Assembly: GCF_001522545.3 (NCBI RefSeq)
Contig: NC_031769.1
Coordinates: forward strand, 2,959,120 to 3,023,119
Direction of reading: 5' to 3'
DNA: 64,000 nucleotides
Origin: Parus major
Lineage: Eukaryota; Chordata; Aves; Passeriformes; Paridae
Shown here: one piece after another, positions 23,901 to 38,900 of the stretch
Layout: each line of letters opens with the position of its first letter
Position numbering within the stretch: position 1 is the stretch's first letter
Position numbers and translations under genes: made by a program
The notes under the pieces: model-generated
What the model was told of the DNA's origin: nothing
The model's database searches: none
Seen by the model: the letters and a program-made list of their open reading frames with translations, nothing else

Positions 23901-26900
23901 ATTTGTCTCTGAATGTGCTGAAGGGGAGTCCTTTGGGAAATGCAGTAGAGGTAGAACTTGATTCATGCAAATTAAAACTGCGCCTCATGAAGAATCTTTG
24001 TGCACCCTGCTAGAGTAATTCTGAGAAACCTCACCATGAGTAGGATTGGCAGCTGTGGAGCAGCTGGAGAAGGAATGCAGAACAAAATAAATTAAATAAA
24101 GCATTGAAAACACAGTAGAAAGTTAACCAAAGTGGAAGTGGAGACATTGTATGGGAGAGAGAGGAGAAAATTGAAAAGTGGAAAAGTGGATCTGTATAAT
24201 ATATTATTCATATCACACACTCGCTTCCTCTCAGCTGACGCTTCCCTAGGCTGGGAGGCATCTTTTCCTTGCTGCTGAGAATTCCCTTAAGCTGCATGTG
24301 TTTCCCTTCAAAACACCAACTACATCTACAAACCCCATGCCCTCACAGATCAGATGGAAAAGTTTGGAAAACAGAACTTGTTCTGTGAGCAGCAAACAGA
24401 TTCTACAATTCCATCCCACTGCAGAGGGTGCAGCTCTGACCTGCTGTGTGCAGGCAGAGTCCTTCATCCCTCTCGTCAGACACAGAGAAAGCACAAGAGC
24501 TTCTCAGAAAAGCTGTCTTTTAGTTCTATCTCCTCTAGTTTTTGAGGTTAACAAAATAGCTGTGTGCCTTTTTCCTTGCCACCCGTGCCAGCTTGGAAGT
24601 CACTGGTGAGAAACAGGCCATAAAATGAGATTTACCTGACCTATTTTAAACTTGTTGTTTAAAGTGAAATAAGCTGTAGCAAAGGATTTTATTCTCTGGA
24701 CTGGGTAGGTCTGTACTGATTATGGAAGGAGACCAGCAGGATTGTTTTATTAAACCAGGTTGATTCCCTCCTGTCTTGCTAAAAATACAACAAATATTGG
24801 GCTCTACATGGAAAAAAAAAAACCAACAACAATAAAACCACAAACCAAACCAACAAAAAAAAAAAACCCCATAAAAAAATAAAAGGAAACTGTGTCTCTA
24901 GCCTTTAATGGAAAACAAATCCCAATTTCTTAGTCTTGCTGCCTAGAGTTCTACCTTTCCTTGCTAATGCCACCAAAATAAGAAGCTGAAGCTCAATGAA
25001 TGCTTGCAGATTAATGCTGTTGTTAAAAATAAATGTTTAACAAACATGAACTTGGACTGGAACTTTTTGTCCAGTAAATCTGACCCTTGAGTAGATCTGA
25101 GGCTTGAAAGTGAAAGAGAATGGCCAAAGAGAGCAAAAAATCCTGTCTGCAGTGCTCATTCTTGGCTTTTCTAACTTCTACAGAGTGGACATAAAAAAAA
25201 GGAGATCACAGTTGCTATACTTGGAGTTAAATAATGAAGAGATCAAGCCTAATGTTTGCCTGTACTCTAGAGAATAAATGTGGTAGCAGAGGGCACAATT
25301 CTTCCAATAAAAACAGCCTTTAAATGAACTGTAGCTCCAAGGTTCTGTGTCCAGATTCTTCCCCTGCATTAATTCTGGAGCTCCTGTTTTACCAGGCTGG
25401 GTTTTTCTCTCTGACTCCAGAGCACAGATCAAAGTCATGCCCTGTGGAATAATTCTGATGGAGCTGCACCAACACAACTGAGGTGCAGCAGGCAGTACAA
25501 TGTTCAATGAGAAAAATGTACCAAGCCAAATGAGGTTCTTAAATAAACTAAGATTTTGAATACTTCACTGTTTCAAATGAAAAATGTACATATCCAAAAC
25601 CAGGCATAAATATCTGAGAATTGGATTTAGCTCAGTCCCCTCAAAAGAAAGCAAATGAGCAAATCCCACAGAGTGTTTATTGTTCCAGTCTGGCACAAGA
25701 AGTGGATTTTCAAGCATAACAGACAGGTTTTGGTTCCTGTCAGCTGGCAGAGCTCGGCATCAGTATAACTGCACTGGGTTTATATAATTTGCAGCTCTGA
25801 AGCTTCAGTTACACTGTTTTGACTCACCTGCCTTACATGTTATACCATATCCCTGCAGATTCACGGTACAACCCATCTCTACAACTCTCCTTAATGAGAA
25901 AAGAGAGCACTGCCTTTGTTAAAAAAGCCTGGGCTTGCAGGCATTTCATCAGCTGAACAACTCCAGTGTTTTCATTGGAAATATAAAGAGGAATTTCAGT
26001 TTGGATAATCCCTCAGTAATGGTACAGGTGGGACTAAGACTGTGGTATGAACCTTACAAATGGCTTTGGATTGGTCCTATCTTGAGGTAGTTCCCATTTG
26101 TTTAAACAACCTTCATTGAGACTTAATTCTGTATTAAGCCACTTTATCCTGGTGGCCTTTGAGGACGTTCTTTAAGTCTCCAAGGCAGGCAGAGACTGTT
26201 CTTAGGAAACTGATTTCCTGCTTTGCACCACACAGTTCCTTTGACACAGCGTTAGTCACAAGATCCTCACAAGAAATTCATCTTTCCAGATCAAAAAAAC
26301 CTTCTGCATTGGGACAGCACCATTTTCCTTGTCCCTTCCCTACCTCAGGCTGTGTACTTGGAGTACATCCTAAAAATTCTCCAGATGTAAAACTAACCCC
26401 ACTGGATGTGAAACAATCCAGCTCCTGAAGTGAGACACAATAAATTAATGGCAAGGAGAAACAGAGACACTGAGGGGAAAGTAAATTCCTGTTGTCCTCA
26501 AATGAGAGAGGCAAAAGTGTGAATGGTGGGAAAAACTAAGTGGAAAACAATGGATTCTGGAGGGCATTGAGCCTTGGTATAAATTAAAAGCACATTCAGG
26601 TTCAGAGATGTCAGAATTATTCCCCATTTTCTGCAGTCTCACATCAATTGCTGCATGACCAGTTGCTTCAGCTTCACCTCCATCTTTACATTAAGTAAAT
26701 GATTCAAAGAATCAGAGGTGCAAACTGATTTGGGGACAAGGCAAAATTCAGATCTATCCCTTTCAATCTAACAGTGCACCCAAACCAGTAAACTTAGACA
26801 TGAGCAACACATGAGGAAAAGGACAAAAGCCAGAATGGCCTCATTTGGATATTCTCAAGTTTACACTCAGTTTGAAACTTCTGAAAATTCTCCTGATTCT

Positions 26901-29900
26901 CCAAACCTATTATATTTCCCAGGATCTAAGCAAGCTGCTCTGATAAAAGATACTGCACCCAAATCTGTGGCTAACTCAAAAGGACGAGTGGCCTTGGGCA
27001 CTGGACGTTCCCTATCCTGCTGATCTCCATGACAACTGAAGCATATCAATACTCATCAAAATTAGGTTATTCACTCTGACCAAGTGCAGTGACTTCAGAA
27101 GCACATTTGAGATCCATTCTGCATTTTCTTTCTGAAAGCTACATTGTTTTTAGCTAATTAGGAAGCTCCAGTGTGTGGCAAAATTTACAAGGTTACAGCA
27201 AATTTAGTGAAGTACAGCCACTCTCCCTTTACAATATGAAGCTTTTTATGGTGCACATTGCTCAAGTGTTTGTGGCCTTTTAAGCAGCAAGGCTGGAACA
27301 ATTTTAAATATCTAAAGTGTTTCAGACAGCACATGCGTGGGCAAACCCTGTATTTACACAGGCACCCTGCAGATGAAAGCATTTATGTATAAATCCTTCT
27401 GGTTTGAGTCTCTGGGTGTTTTGAGTTCTGTTCCATACCAGTTATGGCAATCAAGCCATGATGGCTTTGTTACTGTCTTTGAAAGTTGTTTAGATCTGAA
27501 ATTTCCAGATTCACACCCCTAATTTTTCAATGGGAACGCAAAAAAATCTATTAAGCCTCTCTTTGGTGCCTCAAACTCTGTAGAAACAGGGTGGTTAGGG
27601 ATAATCCAACCCTTGATACAACTGTTGAGAGTGCAGAAAGTTTTACTGTGTTTTCTTAAATAGATATATATATATATATACACATATAAAAATAATTTCT
27701 ATAAAGGAATTGCAGTGTTGGATAAAACCTCTTTTATTTTCTCCCTCACTAACCTGCACACCTCCTTGACCTTTCAAGAGAAGAAGAATCTTCTAGTGGC
27801 TTCTCTTGTAATGCAAAATTGCTCTTTTTCAGTTCATGGCTTGCTCTTGTGACAGATGGGGGGAAAAAGTCTGTGCATTGCTCCTTTAGGATGCAACTTG
27901 TGGACAAAGGACTTTGCTCTCTAAGACTGCCACAGATCATGGTGCCAAGGAGAAATTTTAAGTCATCATTTGAGGATTTTTACATGTGAAACCTAGGCAG
28001 ATTTCAAAATCTCGTGATTTGTCAACAACAAAAATCACCATTGTATCCTTTTCTCTGTCTGTATATCCCTTTAAACCCTAGAATTTCCCATAAAAATGCC
28101 TTACAGCCACAGAAAAAGTGTTTAGAGACAAAGTCAGCCAATTTTTTCAATACTACTGCAAAAGAAAAAAGGACAGGAGTCAGCCTCCACCACACAGACA
28201 CCTCTTGTGCAGGCCAAGGCTTTGCACCCTAAAATCTGCCTTCTAAAGATTTCCAAACAATAGAAGTAAAAATCTTTTTAATGCTGTATTCATCACAGGT
28301 GAGGTTATAACAAGAAATAAGATTTGTGATCCATGATTTCAAAATCAGATCCTGCCAAAGCTCTGGTCAGTGCTTGTATATCACTGGAAATGGAATGGAA
28401 TTTCCTTCATAAATATTGATTTGCTCTTCTGGAATATTCCTCTGGCAGGTGGGCCAAGAGATAACAAAAGCCTTCTCAAGGTAGAAATGGTTTTAGGTCT
28501 AATCTCATAATTTATGTAAGAATTTGAAGAATGCACTGGATGAAAGGACAGGTTTTAGCTTGGGAAAGTAGATTTGACAACCAAAAATTCATCTTCCTGT
28601 CCTTGCCACAGGCACCTGGGGGATTTAGGTACATTTTACCCTTGGTTGTTCAATAGCAGTAACAGCTCCCAGGAACATTATAAACACACTAAATGCTCTG
28701 TGCTGTTTGAATTTACAGCAATTGAAACCACAGATAGGTAATCAAAGCAACATAGGGCTTTTGATTATTTTATCTGAAAATAAATAAATCCCTGATAATT
28801 ACACTCCTGCTAATTATGGTACATAGTCTGCATGGTCTTACATTCCTAATGAGTACACTTAGGTTTTTTTCCAATCTCTACCTGAAAAGATTGGCACAAA
28901 TGAGCACCCCCATCCTTTCCACCCAAAAATTCCAAAGTAAAAAACAAGCAAAAAAAATCAAACCAGCACCCAAAATAATAATTTGCCTTGGGCGATGCAC
29001 ATGAAAAGTATAGTGGAGAATGAGCACATTTTTTCCTAGAACTTTAAATAAATCCATCAAGAATTAGTGTTGATCAAAGCAGCAAGTATCTACTCCCCTG
29101 GCATTCCTTAGAAACGAGCACTAAGTCCTTGCTGATCATGCACTGACATCAAATGACCATTATCTGTGTTTTTCCAGTGTATTTTCCTGTGGTAGAGAAG
29201 GATTAACCCAAGGACACGAGTTCCTTTTGTTGCTGGCTCGTTGGGAGTCCCAGCACCCAGCTGACAGCACCACACTGTCCATCCAACATCTGCCACTTGC
29301 TTGTCAGAAAAATGAGCCTTTTGGCACCGAGGTCCTGCCAATAATTATCAACTCTGGCAGCCTGAGCACTTGCAGCAAGACAAAGCGGTAGCAGAATGAA
29401 TCACTGCGTGTCCAGTGACTTTGGAGGTGAATTTTAGAGGAGTGTTGTTTACCAAAACATCTGGGCTGCAACATTGCTTCTGCTGCCCTAAACCCTCTAG
29501 GTCGCACCAAGGGTAAAATTATACCTACCTATGATATATGCCATGATTCTCCTTTCTTTCCAGCAAGATGCTGATTGGAGGAATGACGTAGACCTGAATT
29601 AGCTAGATATATATGTGGGGTTTATTTTCTTTTCATTGAGCTTTCAACATGTGATACAAAATTTATGAAGAATCTGTCAAAGCAAAAGCAGAAACAAGCT
29701 TCCCCCTCCCAAATTATACCAGTCGTGATAAACTGGAAATCATGATAAAAATAAAAAGATTTTTTTTTTTTTCAGTTATATGTGCTTGATCCTTGAAAAT
29801 GAATGAAGAAACAAAGGTTTGATGGAAAAGTGTGGGTCTTTTTAATCTTATGGCTTATTCCAGCATGCATCTACATCATGCACCTACTAAATATAGTGGT

Positions 29901-32900
29901 GTTTTATGGCAGTGATGATTTTCTCTCTAGAGTGAATATTTCAGCAATGCAACAATGCTTGTGAAAATAACAGCGTTGATTTAAGCTTTGTGTAGGCTTT
30001 TCTGTAGAAATATGGGTTTCTTTCTGGGGGGTGATATACTCTCTTTACAACAACTTGACCAAAACCAGGATATCTGAAAACAGATTCTGGCAAACCAGGT
30101 TACACGCTGTTGGCTGGATTTTTCATGGTCAAAACAGTGAAGTCTTGCCAGATCAGTTCATTATCCATTTCCTAAAATTCCAGGGAAGAAACTGATGGAT
30201 GATAAATCCATACAAACAGTGTGGGCCTGGTGTGCTGCTCTGAGTGCTGAACCAGCCATTGTTGGGTTGTGAATATGTGTTTGCCATCCCCAGGACTGGG
30301 AGATCCCACTTAATTCTTGGACTCCTGATTTGGTGCTCCTTGGCTTTCAGCATATGGGGAAACTCTCCCTAAATAATCTCCTACTTCTTCAAAATATTTA
30401 CAAACTGCAGTTGGAGACTGCTAAAAATCAGGGTTTTCTTTTTAGGTTTGGAATAATGTGAATAACTGGATGGAAAATATAGGGAGCAATTCAGGATGTG
30501 GTCATTTGTTCTGTAAGATTCAACAGGACATGTCACAAGGGGAAATGGCTTTAAATGGAAACACAGTAGGGTTAGACTGGATATCAGGAAGAACTTATTT
30601 ACTGTTAGGGAGATGGGGCCCTGGCACAGGTTTCCAGAGAAGCTGTGGCTGCCCCTGGATCCCTGGAAATGTTCAAAGCCGGGCTGGATGGAGCTTGGAG
30701 AAGCTTGGGACACTGGAAGGTGTCCCTGCCCATGGCAGGGGGTGGCACTGGATGAATTTAAGGCCCCTTCCAACCCAAACCATTTTCTGTCTGTAATCAC
30801 GGCACATTACTGCTGTTTGTTTCAGCAGCTGGGGTGAGAAACCTGCCTGAACTGCGTTAATAGCTGTCTTAATTACTCTAAGAATACGATCAATAGCTCT
30901 TTATGCTTCCCCACCACCTGGGGATCTCAGAACTTCTCCCCCAGATAAAAATCTATTGCATTTGCATTACTGATCTTGCTTCAGTTTGATGCTTAATTTG
31001 GCAGCATTATTCAGGAATGACACAAGGTTAACTGAAACCAGACATGCTTCAAGAAAAAAAATCTTACATCTTTGGCACTCCTCACACTAAAAAGTAACCA
31101 ATGGTTATGATGACTATTGGGAGGAAATATGAAAGTTTCTTGGAAAAATAATCCAAAATAATAATAGAGTTAAAATTCTCATTAAAGGGGTGCCTTCTAT
31201 CTCTTTTTTGAATTCCTACCTCAGCTGCTTAGACATTTTGATGACTCTAGCCCCCCGTATTTTCAGCTGTAGAGAGGAGTTTCTCTCCAAAACACCAGCG
31301 AAAGGAAGATGGAGTGATTGCTCTCCCAGAACCTGGTGGGTGTTTGTGGTCTCGGGCTGAGATGGGATCAGCAGCATGCAGACAGCTCTGAGGGCAACTA
31401 AAGGTGTGAGGAAAGGATGGGGAGGAATGAGGCTGGTGATGAATAACTGAACATACAAGTGGATAAAATGGAAGTTGATAACCACCAAAGCACTTGGCTA
31501 CTCCAGGAAAACTGTTAGGAATTAGCAACAAGTTTCCAAGTTCTTGTGAGCCTGAAAACAAAGGTTGTTGCACACAATAATCAGGTTGTTTAGATAAAAT
31601 TTTTTTATTTTTTATTTAATGGGAGTAAAGCCCTGGTAGTGTGTGACAAATGATGAAAATCATTGTTTGATTTATTTAAGGCAAATCTTATATTCTCCAG
31701 TGGCTACACTGCATTAATTAAGCCTCAGTTCCCCTACAGTGCATTCTTCTGCCATGGTCCTGTCTTAGCTCATAGCTAACTTCTCCAGAGGGAGATTTTA
31801 ATAATGAATGCACAGTGGTAGCAATATATGATTAATATTTGAATTTAAGCCCATCCCCAGGGCTTTAAAAATCAAATTTAAAAATCAAACAGGCTTAAGT
31901 GCTTTGCAGAACCATCTTCACAGTGTCTATGAAATAGAATGCAGAGGCAGATTTTTCTGACAAAACAGTCATTAAAAGGACCTGAACCTAAACATGTATC
32001 AAACACATAAAAAAAAAAGAAATCCTGCTCAAAGTCAGTAGCCAAGTTTTTGGGGCCTTTTATTTTCTTTTCTTGATGATGGAAGTACCAGCTGTCTAAA
32101 GGGTTATTCCAATGAATGGAGGACTGATATTATAACAGATCTCAATCCCTGCTGCAGATCCATGTGGAATTACCCTCAGAAACAGGCTGAAAATCCTTCC
32201 TCAACCTCATTGCTCCTCACCCGCTAAAGGGAAAGTGCTTAAAGATGTTCTGGAGTAAAGATCTGGATGAGAAATTTGGTCTGATGGGATGATGCTGTAA
32301 GAGTTTGAAGCAGCAAAATAGAACATGGAAAATGCTTAATATGAGCCACAGTCTAAATGTGAGATATTTCAATATGGTGACAGAACCAGATTATGATCTA
32401 CAGTCTTCCTTCCTTACAAGCTCTCTTTATACAGGGTATGTGTGCACAAATATTGACTCTGTCTGGTGTACATCTGCAGAGAATTATTAATTTAATTCCT
32501 TTTCATCATCCCTGTGTGAACTTTTCTGCTGTCAAATCTGTTTGGATAAACAACACTCCACTCCGTAACACGTACATCAATGCGAGATCCATTTATACAC
32601 ACCCGGTTACAAAAGTTGCAAAAAAATATGAGAAAAAAATAATGGCAGCGAATGGAACAGAAAATATGATGTTTTCTCTTGGTTTTGGTGGCTAACTATA
32701 CACATAGGAAAAGCACCAGCAAAACCCAGTCACCATATTGATCCAGGATGAGAAGGGATGTTCGGAAATCCAGTGAAATCTTGGGAGTCCATGGCATGCT
32801 TTGCTTCATACGTGAGATGTGCAGCAGACACCAAACATGCATTTAAAAATTCAGACTCTGCACATCTCAGGTGTTAATTACCACCCAGGACTCGGGGGAG

Positions 32901-35900
32901 CTCCATGGGAAGCCTTTCATGCAGGCCCCAGGCAGACCATGCACAGGTTGACCTAGTGATGAACTCATCCTCTGTTTTGTTTCTGAGGTAAACCCACCCC
33001 CAGAATCAGTTTGAAGCATTATTTTGGGCTGTGGAAACACAGTTCAGAGCAAGATGAAAGGGGCAGGGCTTTCAGTGAGTGGATGTCTGGCTACAGACAT
33101 GAAAATTGATGTAGGATTTTTTTTTTTATTTAATGCAAATCTAAACTAGAGAACAGGGAAAAAAACCCCAAAAAAACAGAAAAATAGGCAGCTGGAGGAC
33201 ATATTTTTCCCTGAAAATTGTCATGATGGATGATATCATTATTCCATGATTGTGGTTACTTAGGGTGAAACTAATCACTTGATAATTGTATTTATTACAA
33301 AATAAGCATCTCCTACTTTACCCTAACATCTGCAGGTTTTTAATTTTATTTAGGGTGTTCGTAGCTCACCTATTTTCATCAGGAATTTAGTGCTAAATTA
33401 AATAGTCCTACCTATGTCTACGAGTGCAAGAAAGCTCACAAAAAAATCCAAATGTGTGTGGTGTTCAGGCCAACACCAGATGTGCTGCCCCATATCCCAG
33501 TTATTGCAGAGGATTATATAATTTTTATGTGGAGAATGACTGCATGCACTCAAAATGGTAATGATAACCACCTCAACTGGCCAACCTCTGCATTATTATG
33601 AAGTGGAAACTAATAAAAAGAATTCCAGATTAAAAATACATATAAATGACAAAGCTACAAGCATCTAGAGGGAAATTTAAGGATTTGTGTGCATTTTAAA
33701 ACAATTTTAAGGGGGTGTGTGTGAAATGTTTGGTTTTAGTGCAATGCAATTAAGTTTACAATCAACATGGACCTAAGCACGTCTTGGGGATCTTCCTGCA
33801 CTATAATTCAGCCAGCAGTTAATTGAAACTTTTCACCCAATCTCATTGATTTCAGTGAACTTTGAACCATGTCCTGGAATTTATGAAGCACAGCAAACCA
33901 TCCCATGAGTAAAAGAATAGTATTTATACCTGGTCAATAGGTTAATTTTGAGATAATTGACGTGGAAAAACATTAGATTTTTTTTATTATTATTTTTTTA
34001 TTTTTAATCTTGTATTTCTGCTTATTTTATAAGCCTTTTAAAGAAAGGTGAAAGCTGGCATTACAATACACTTTCATGGCTGATGGACTGAAAAATTAAT
34101 GTAAAAATCCAATTTTTAATTTAATAGACTTTTCAATTCTTTTCAAAAATCAACCTAATTCAGCTGAGGTTTCTTGTTTATCCTGTGGGTTTTTCCTATG
34201 TGTATATCAGTAATTTAAACTGATTACTGCTTTATTTGTACTTACAAGTAAATGCTGGATTCATTGCCCCCGATATCAGGTGACTGGAGTTTCTGCACAA
34301 GTATCACAATTATGCCAATAAAAAGCACAAAATTTATCTGGGGGAAAGAAAAAAAAGATGGAAAAAATTGTGACAATTGCATAGTTTTACAAAGTATGAA
34401 AATGAGACATTCCCAGTGACTTTCTGGTTTCATTCCCTTTTTCTTCTCCAAACTAATCTCCAATCTAAAAGTTCTATAGGGTCAGGATTAATGGAGAAAG
34501 TTCACAAGGGTCTTATGTGCCTAAGTGCAGCTAAAATGAGACAAAATTTCTGCAGTTTCAAGACAAGAGAAGAGAAACATAAATGGAAAAGTTTCAACAT
34601 TTTTCATTATCAACCTGTGCAGAGTAAAAAAGAAAGATCCCTGCACAAAAAAATACATAAAATAAAGACATCAAGGGTAAAGACATTTTTCACTCCCATT
34701 CTCTGACCAATGGATGTCTCAATTTAACAGTTTCCATCGGTTTTAAAACTTGGAGAATGATAAAATTAGTGTATTTCAGTGCTTTGGCTTGAGATTTGGC
34801 CAACAAGTCTATTGTTTCTTAAAGCCAGGAGAGTGGAAATTTAAGTTGGTCCATTACAAGATCTTATACTCCTTTAGGGGGAGCAGAAATTGAACATGAG
34901 CATTTTGCCAGCAGTTTCTGTCTGATCTGAGAACTACAAAGGGATGGAGAAGCCCAGTAGTCCCTTGCTTTATGTTTGTTCCTTTAATGCCTTCGAAAGA
35001 AACCAGGTTTAACTGATCCCCCAAGCAGAACATGATCCTTCATAGAACGTGCCTGTAAAGCATGAAAAAATTCACAGAAATTCACACATGGACAAAAACC
35101 TTGGATCATTGAACCCCCTCTGTTTTGGTGCTGAAATTGGCTGAATTTCCTTTCATTTAACTAAGAATTCTTCACAGAGCTGTCCAAAGATTTCAAAGGA
35201 GAAACACCAAACCTGATAAACCCCTGCTTTATTGGTTACCTGTGAGCTGGAAGTCTCAATTCCTACAAAAGTCACTCTAAACCTCCTTAATTCTCTCCAT
35301 GGAGAGTGGAGAACAACTTAGGGTGCCCAGAATGAGACACTGGCATGTGGCAAGCCCAAAAGATTTTCAGGTGCCACTGACCATATTGTCCAGGGGTTCA
35401 ATTTATTTTCCTAAATGTAGGAGCCCAACAGCATTTTAAAACCCTCATATTATTTGGAGCACCAGAATATCTCCTTCTCTTCAGATATTCAAAATCCATC
35501 TGCATATAATCCTGAATTATATGTTCTAGGGGATCCTACTGAAACAGGGAGGTTGGACTAAATGACTTCCAGGGACCTTTTCCAATTTTAGCCATCCTGT
35601 GAAACCCAAACTGGGCACTTTAGAAGCTCTCAGTCCTCCATGTGCAGGCATCTGACAAAATTTGAGCTAAATCCAAGAGTTCCATCAATTAGAGCTCAGA
35701 CACCTTGCTGACAATTTAGCATCCAGCACTATGACCAAGTGCTATTTTAAATCTGAGATAAATTAATGTAGCTGTGAAGTTAAACAGAGTGCATTTCCCT
35801 GATCCCTGACATTTACTGTGCTTTTAGATGCCCTGGATTGCCCCACTTGGCCTTCAGCTGCCACCCCAGTTGGCCCAGATTTTCCACACATCCCATGACA

Positions 35901-38900
35901 CCTCTACCAGCCCCAGAGAAATGTTCCACGTGCTCTGGAGTTTTAATTCTGGTGCTTGTGTCTGTGTTTTACGCATCTGAATAACTCCTTTGCTTGCAGG
36001 CAGTGCTCCATTGTTTAATTTGTATTAATCCCTCTTAATAATGAAATTCCTTGGCTTTGTGGGTGGCCAACGATGGAAATTTAGAGAATTTTTCCAGCAG
36101 TCCAAAAACAGGGATGCAGCACAGCTTGTAAAGTATTAGAAGATGTTTAAATTGTTTTTTTTCCCTCAGGAGAGAGGAGGAAGTGTCTTCTCCAGGCACT
36201 ACTCACCATGATTGACCCAACCACGGGGCCCTTGATCACCCACCACAAGGCAGTGTTGTCATTCATGTCCCAGCAGCTGCAGTTGGTAAGGAAAGAGTGG
36301 GATGGGGAAAGAGAAGGGGGAAAAAAAACAAGACATAACAATGAAATTGATGAACTTCCAACTGTTTTTAAAGGGGCAGAATGTGGGAGACTGGTTTCAA
36401 ACCTAAATTATTTAGAGTTCAAAGTGATATTTCTTTAGTTTGGCTTATTGCAGCTTTCTTTTACAGCTTTTCCCCAATCGTTTGGAAGTAAAATAAGTAT
36501 TTTTGTGGCAGTTTCAATGGTGCTTCCTATTAAACAGGTTAGAGATTTTGGAAAAGCCCTTCAAGTGTGTTTCTGTCTCTATAATAGATTGTAAAGTTGA
36601 CCCTTAAAAAAAAGAAACAAAAAAAAAAGTGAAATACTTCAAAGGATGGGGTTTTTTTAACATTATTCCGAAGTTTCATGTCTCACTTATTTTTCCAGGG
36701 TTAACAGATATGAATGTGGGTTTCTGACCCTGACACAAGGAATTTTACACATTTCCAGCACACCAGGATCCCGGATGTATTCACAATAGGAATAATTTTC
36801 CAGTCATTAGGTTGCAAGTCCTATTCAGGATTCATTTGAGAAGGACCAAATACTGGGCAACAGTTAGAGTCAGCTGTTAAGCTGTTGCTAGTGAGTAATC
36901 ATAAATAAAATGACATTTCTACCCCAGAGTTTAAAATCTTCCTCTGAAATCACCAAAGGATTATGCAGAAGTTTGTTTCACACAGCTGCACTTGGACATT
37001 CAAATATATGACTTATATTCATAGAGGGTTTTAATGCTAACATACATTTTTAGAGCTATAAAATAATACCAATAATAATGAAAAGGATCTTATTTTCCAG
37101 TCCCTGTTACGTTATTATAATGACTACTATTTATTACTGAGAAATGTCTTCATGACTATTTTAAGTCATAGAGAATCATCCAGATAAAATTTTTTCTTCC
37201 ATTTGTCTCCACTTTGTTTCCCTGATTTTCTCCCTAGAAAGTACAAAATCACAGAAATCTGTCTACTTTGTACCTGCAGTTCTGAGAAGGAATTTTTCCT
37301 TCCCACAGGGAAAAGAGCCAAAGTCCCAGCAGAGGCTGTCATGGTGCATTTGTCAAATGCCAAAAAAAACAATTGGGAAGAACATCCAGGAATAAAACAC
37401 TGCTGGTCTCGTGAGAGTTTAATGCAATTTGGGTGTCATTTAAATGGTTGTGTGGTAGCATCTGGGGGAAAAGTGAAAATCTTTAAACAAAACTATATAT
37501 ATGTGTAAAAGTGAGGAGGAAGGGCCAAAATCCCATCATCAAAGTGTGTCTGAGAGAAATCCCAAATGGCCAAGTGATGCCTGGTTTAGAAATGTCAGTT
37601 AATTTAGATTTTCAGTTGAGCAATATTCCTTATTTTCATCTGAACAACATTTATTCATTTCAGATGAACGATAATTTACTGCATTCCCATAAAACCAAGT
37701 ATAAAGATGTGTGTGGTGCAGCAGGTGAGAATTGAGAAAATTTAGATAGTGGTTTGTCAAATTTACACAAAATTATGTCGTTTTGCATCTGTTTGCACAG
37801 CATGGAGACCTGAAATCACCCAAAATCTAAAGGGCTGATGACTGAGATTTTCAAGTGCAAATTAATATTTCCTAGTTATCTCCCTTTAAGTGCCCAACTT
37901 AAAATATTTGAAAGGGAATAAATGCTCAGAAGGAACCCTTCACCCACAGTCTGGAAATCAGGCTTTTGTCAGTGATCAGCAGTGGTATGGACCTAAAATC
38001 ACCAATTATCTTTTCAATTCTTTGTATACATTTATAAATTAGGTGCTGTCTACTGAAAATTACCCATTATCTGCAGAGCTCAGCCTCCTTATGATGGACA
38101 TTAAAGCTGCCCTGAAAGTCTTTAGTGAGTTGACCAATGTTGGAAAAATCTGGGCAAACTCTCATATTAATTTAGCTTTAATATTAGATTTAATTTATAG
38201 ATATTGCTGTATGACAATTTGTCTGTGTAGGAATCAGGAATCACAGGGATAGGAATCCACTTGTGATTGTAATTACCTGGATTGTAGAGACCAACAGCCC
38301 TCTGTTAACTTAACAGAGTTAATTAACTTAACAACAGTTAATTATCCCTGGATGTGGTTGGGACAAAGAGAGCCTTGGAGGTTGTTTTGGGTTTGTTTTT
38401 CTCCCACTGAGCTATTTTAAATGTGTGCTCTACACATGTATCCCCTACAAATTCTTATTCTTAGACCTCTCTGCTTTTTTCTTCCCCTCTTCTTAGACCT
38501 TTTATTCTACTTAGTTTTTATTTATTTTATTTTTATTCTCTGTTTTTACAGGGCATGTCCCCAGTGAGCTCCATTCCAAACTTCCACCTTGCAGGTGTCA
38601 ACAATGGATCTGATCAAGCTCACACAGAGGTTTGTTTTTTTCCAAGGACTTTCAAGGATGTCCAGTCCCTGTGGCACCTACAAGATTGATGTGGGGGAAG
38701 GAACCACCATCTCCTCCTCAGATAAAAAAGTGGGAATGCACAACAGAACGTTTGGAATTTTCTGTACTATGGAAAGAAGCTCCCTAATTTCTGTCAAATG
38801 CTCCCCCACAGTGCAGATCAGACAGGCAGGATGAAAGGAAATTATTCTTTTCCAGGATGGATGAAGGGAAGGGAGCCAGGGGGTTGGGGAAGGGATGTGA

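Larger units (their letters stand above)
20709..34245 (-). other. ADCYAP1R1: Large ADCYAP1R1 intron (exon 13 to hop), 13.5 kb
   Basis: Mostly AT-rich single-copy DNA. Two islands stand out by higher CpG and lack of repeats: about 20750-21100, next to hop, and about 23230-23900, which holds the candidate 33-nt cassette exon and an ATGCAAAT octamer near 23690. It also contains an AT microsatellite (about 27660-27690), a poly-T (29759-29772) and one CR1 (30520-30803). No exon matching mammalian hip was recognised. Confidence 0.75.
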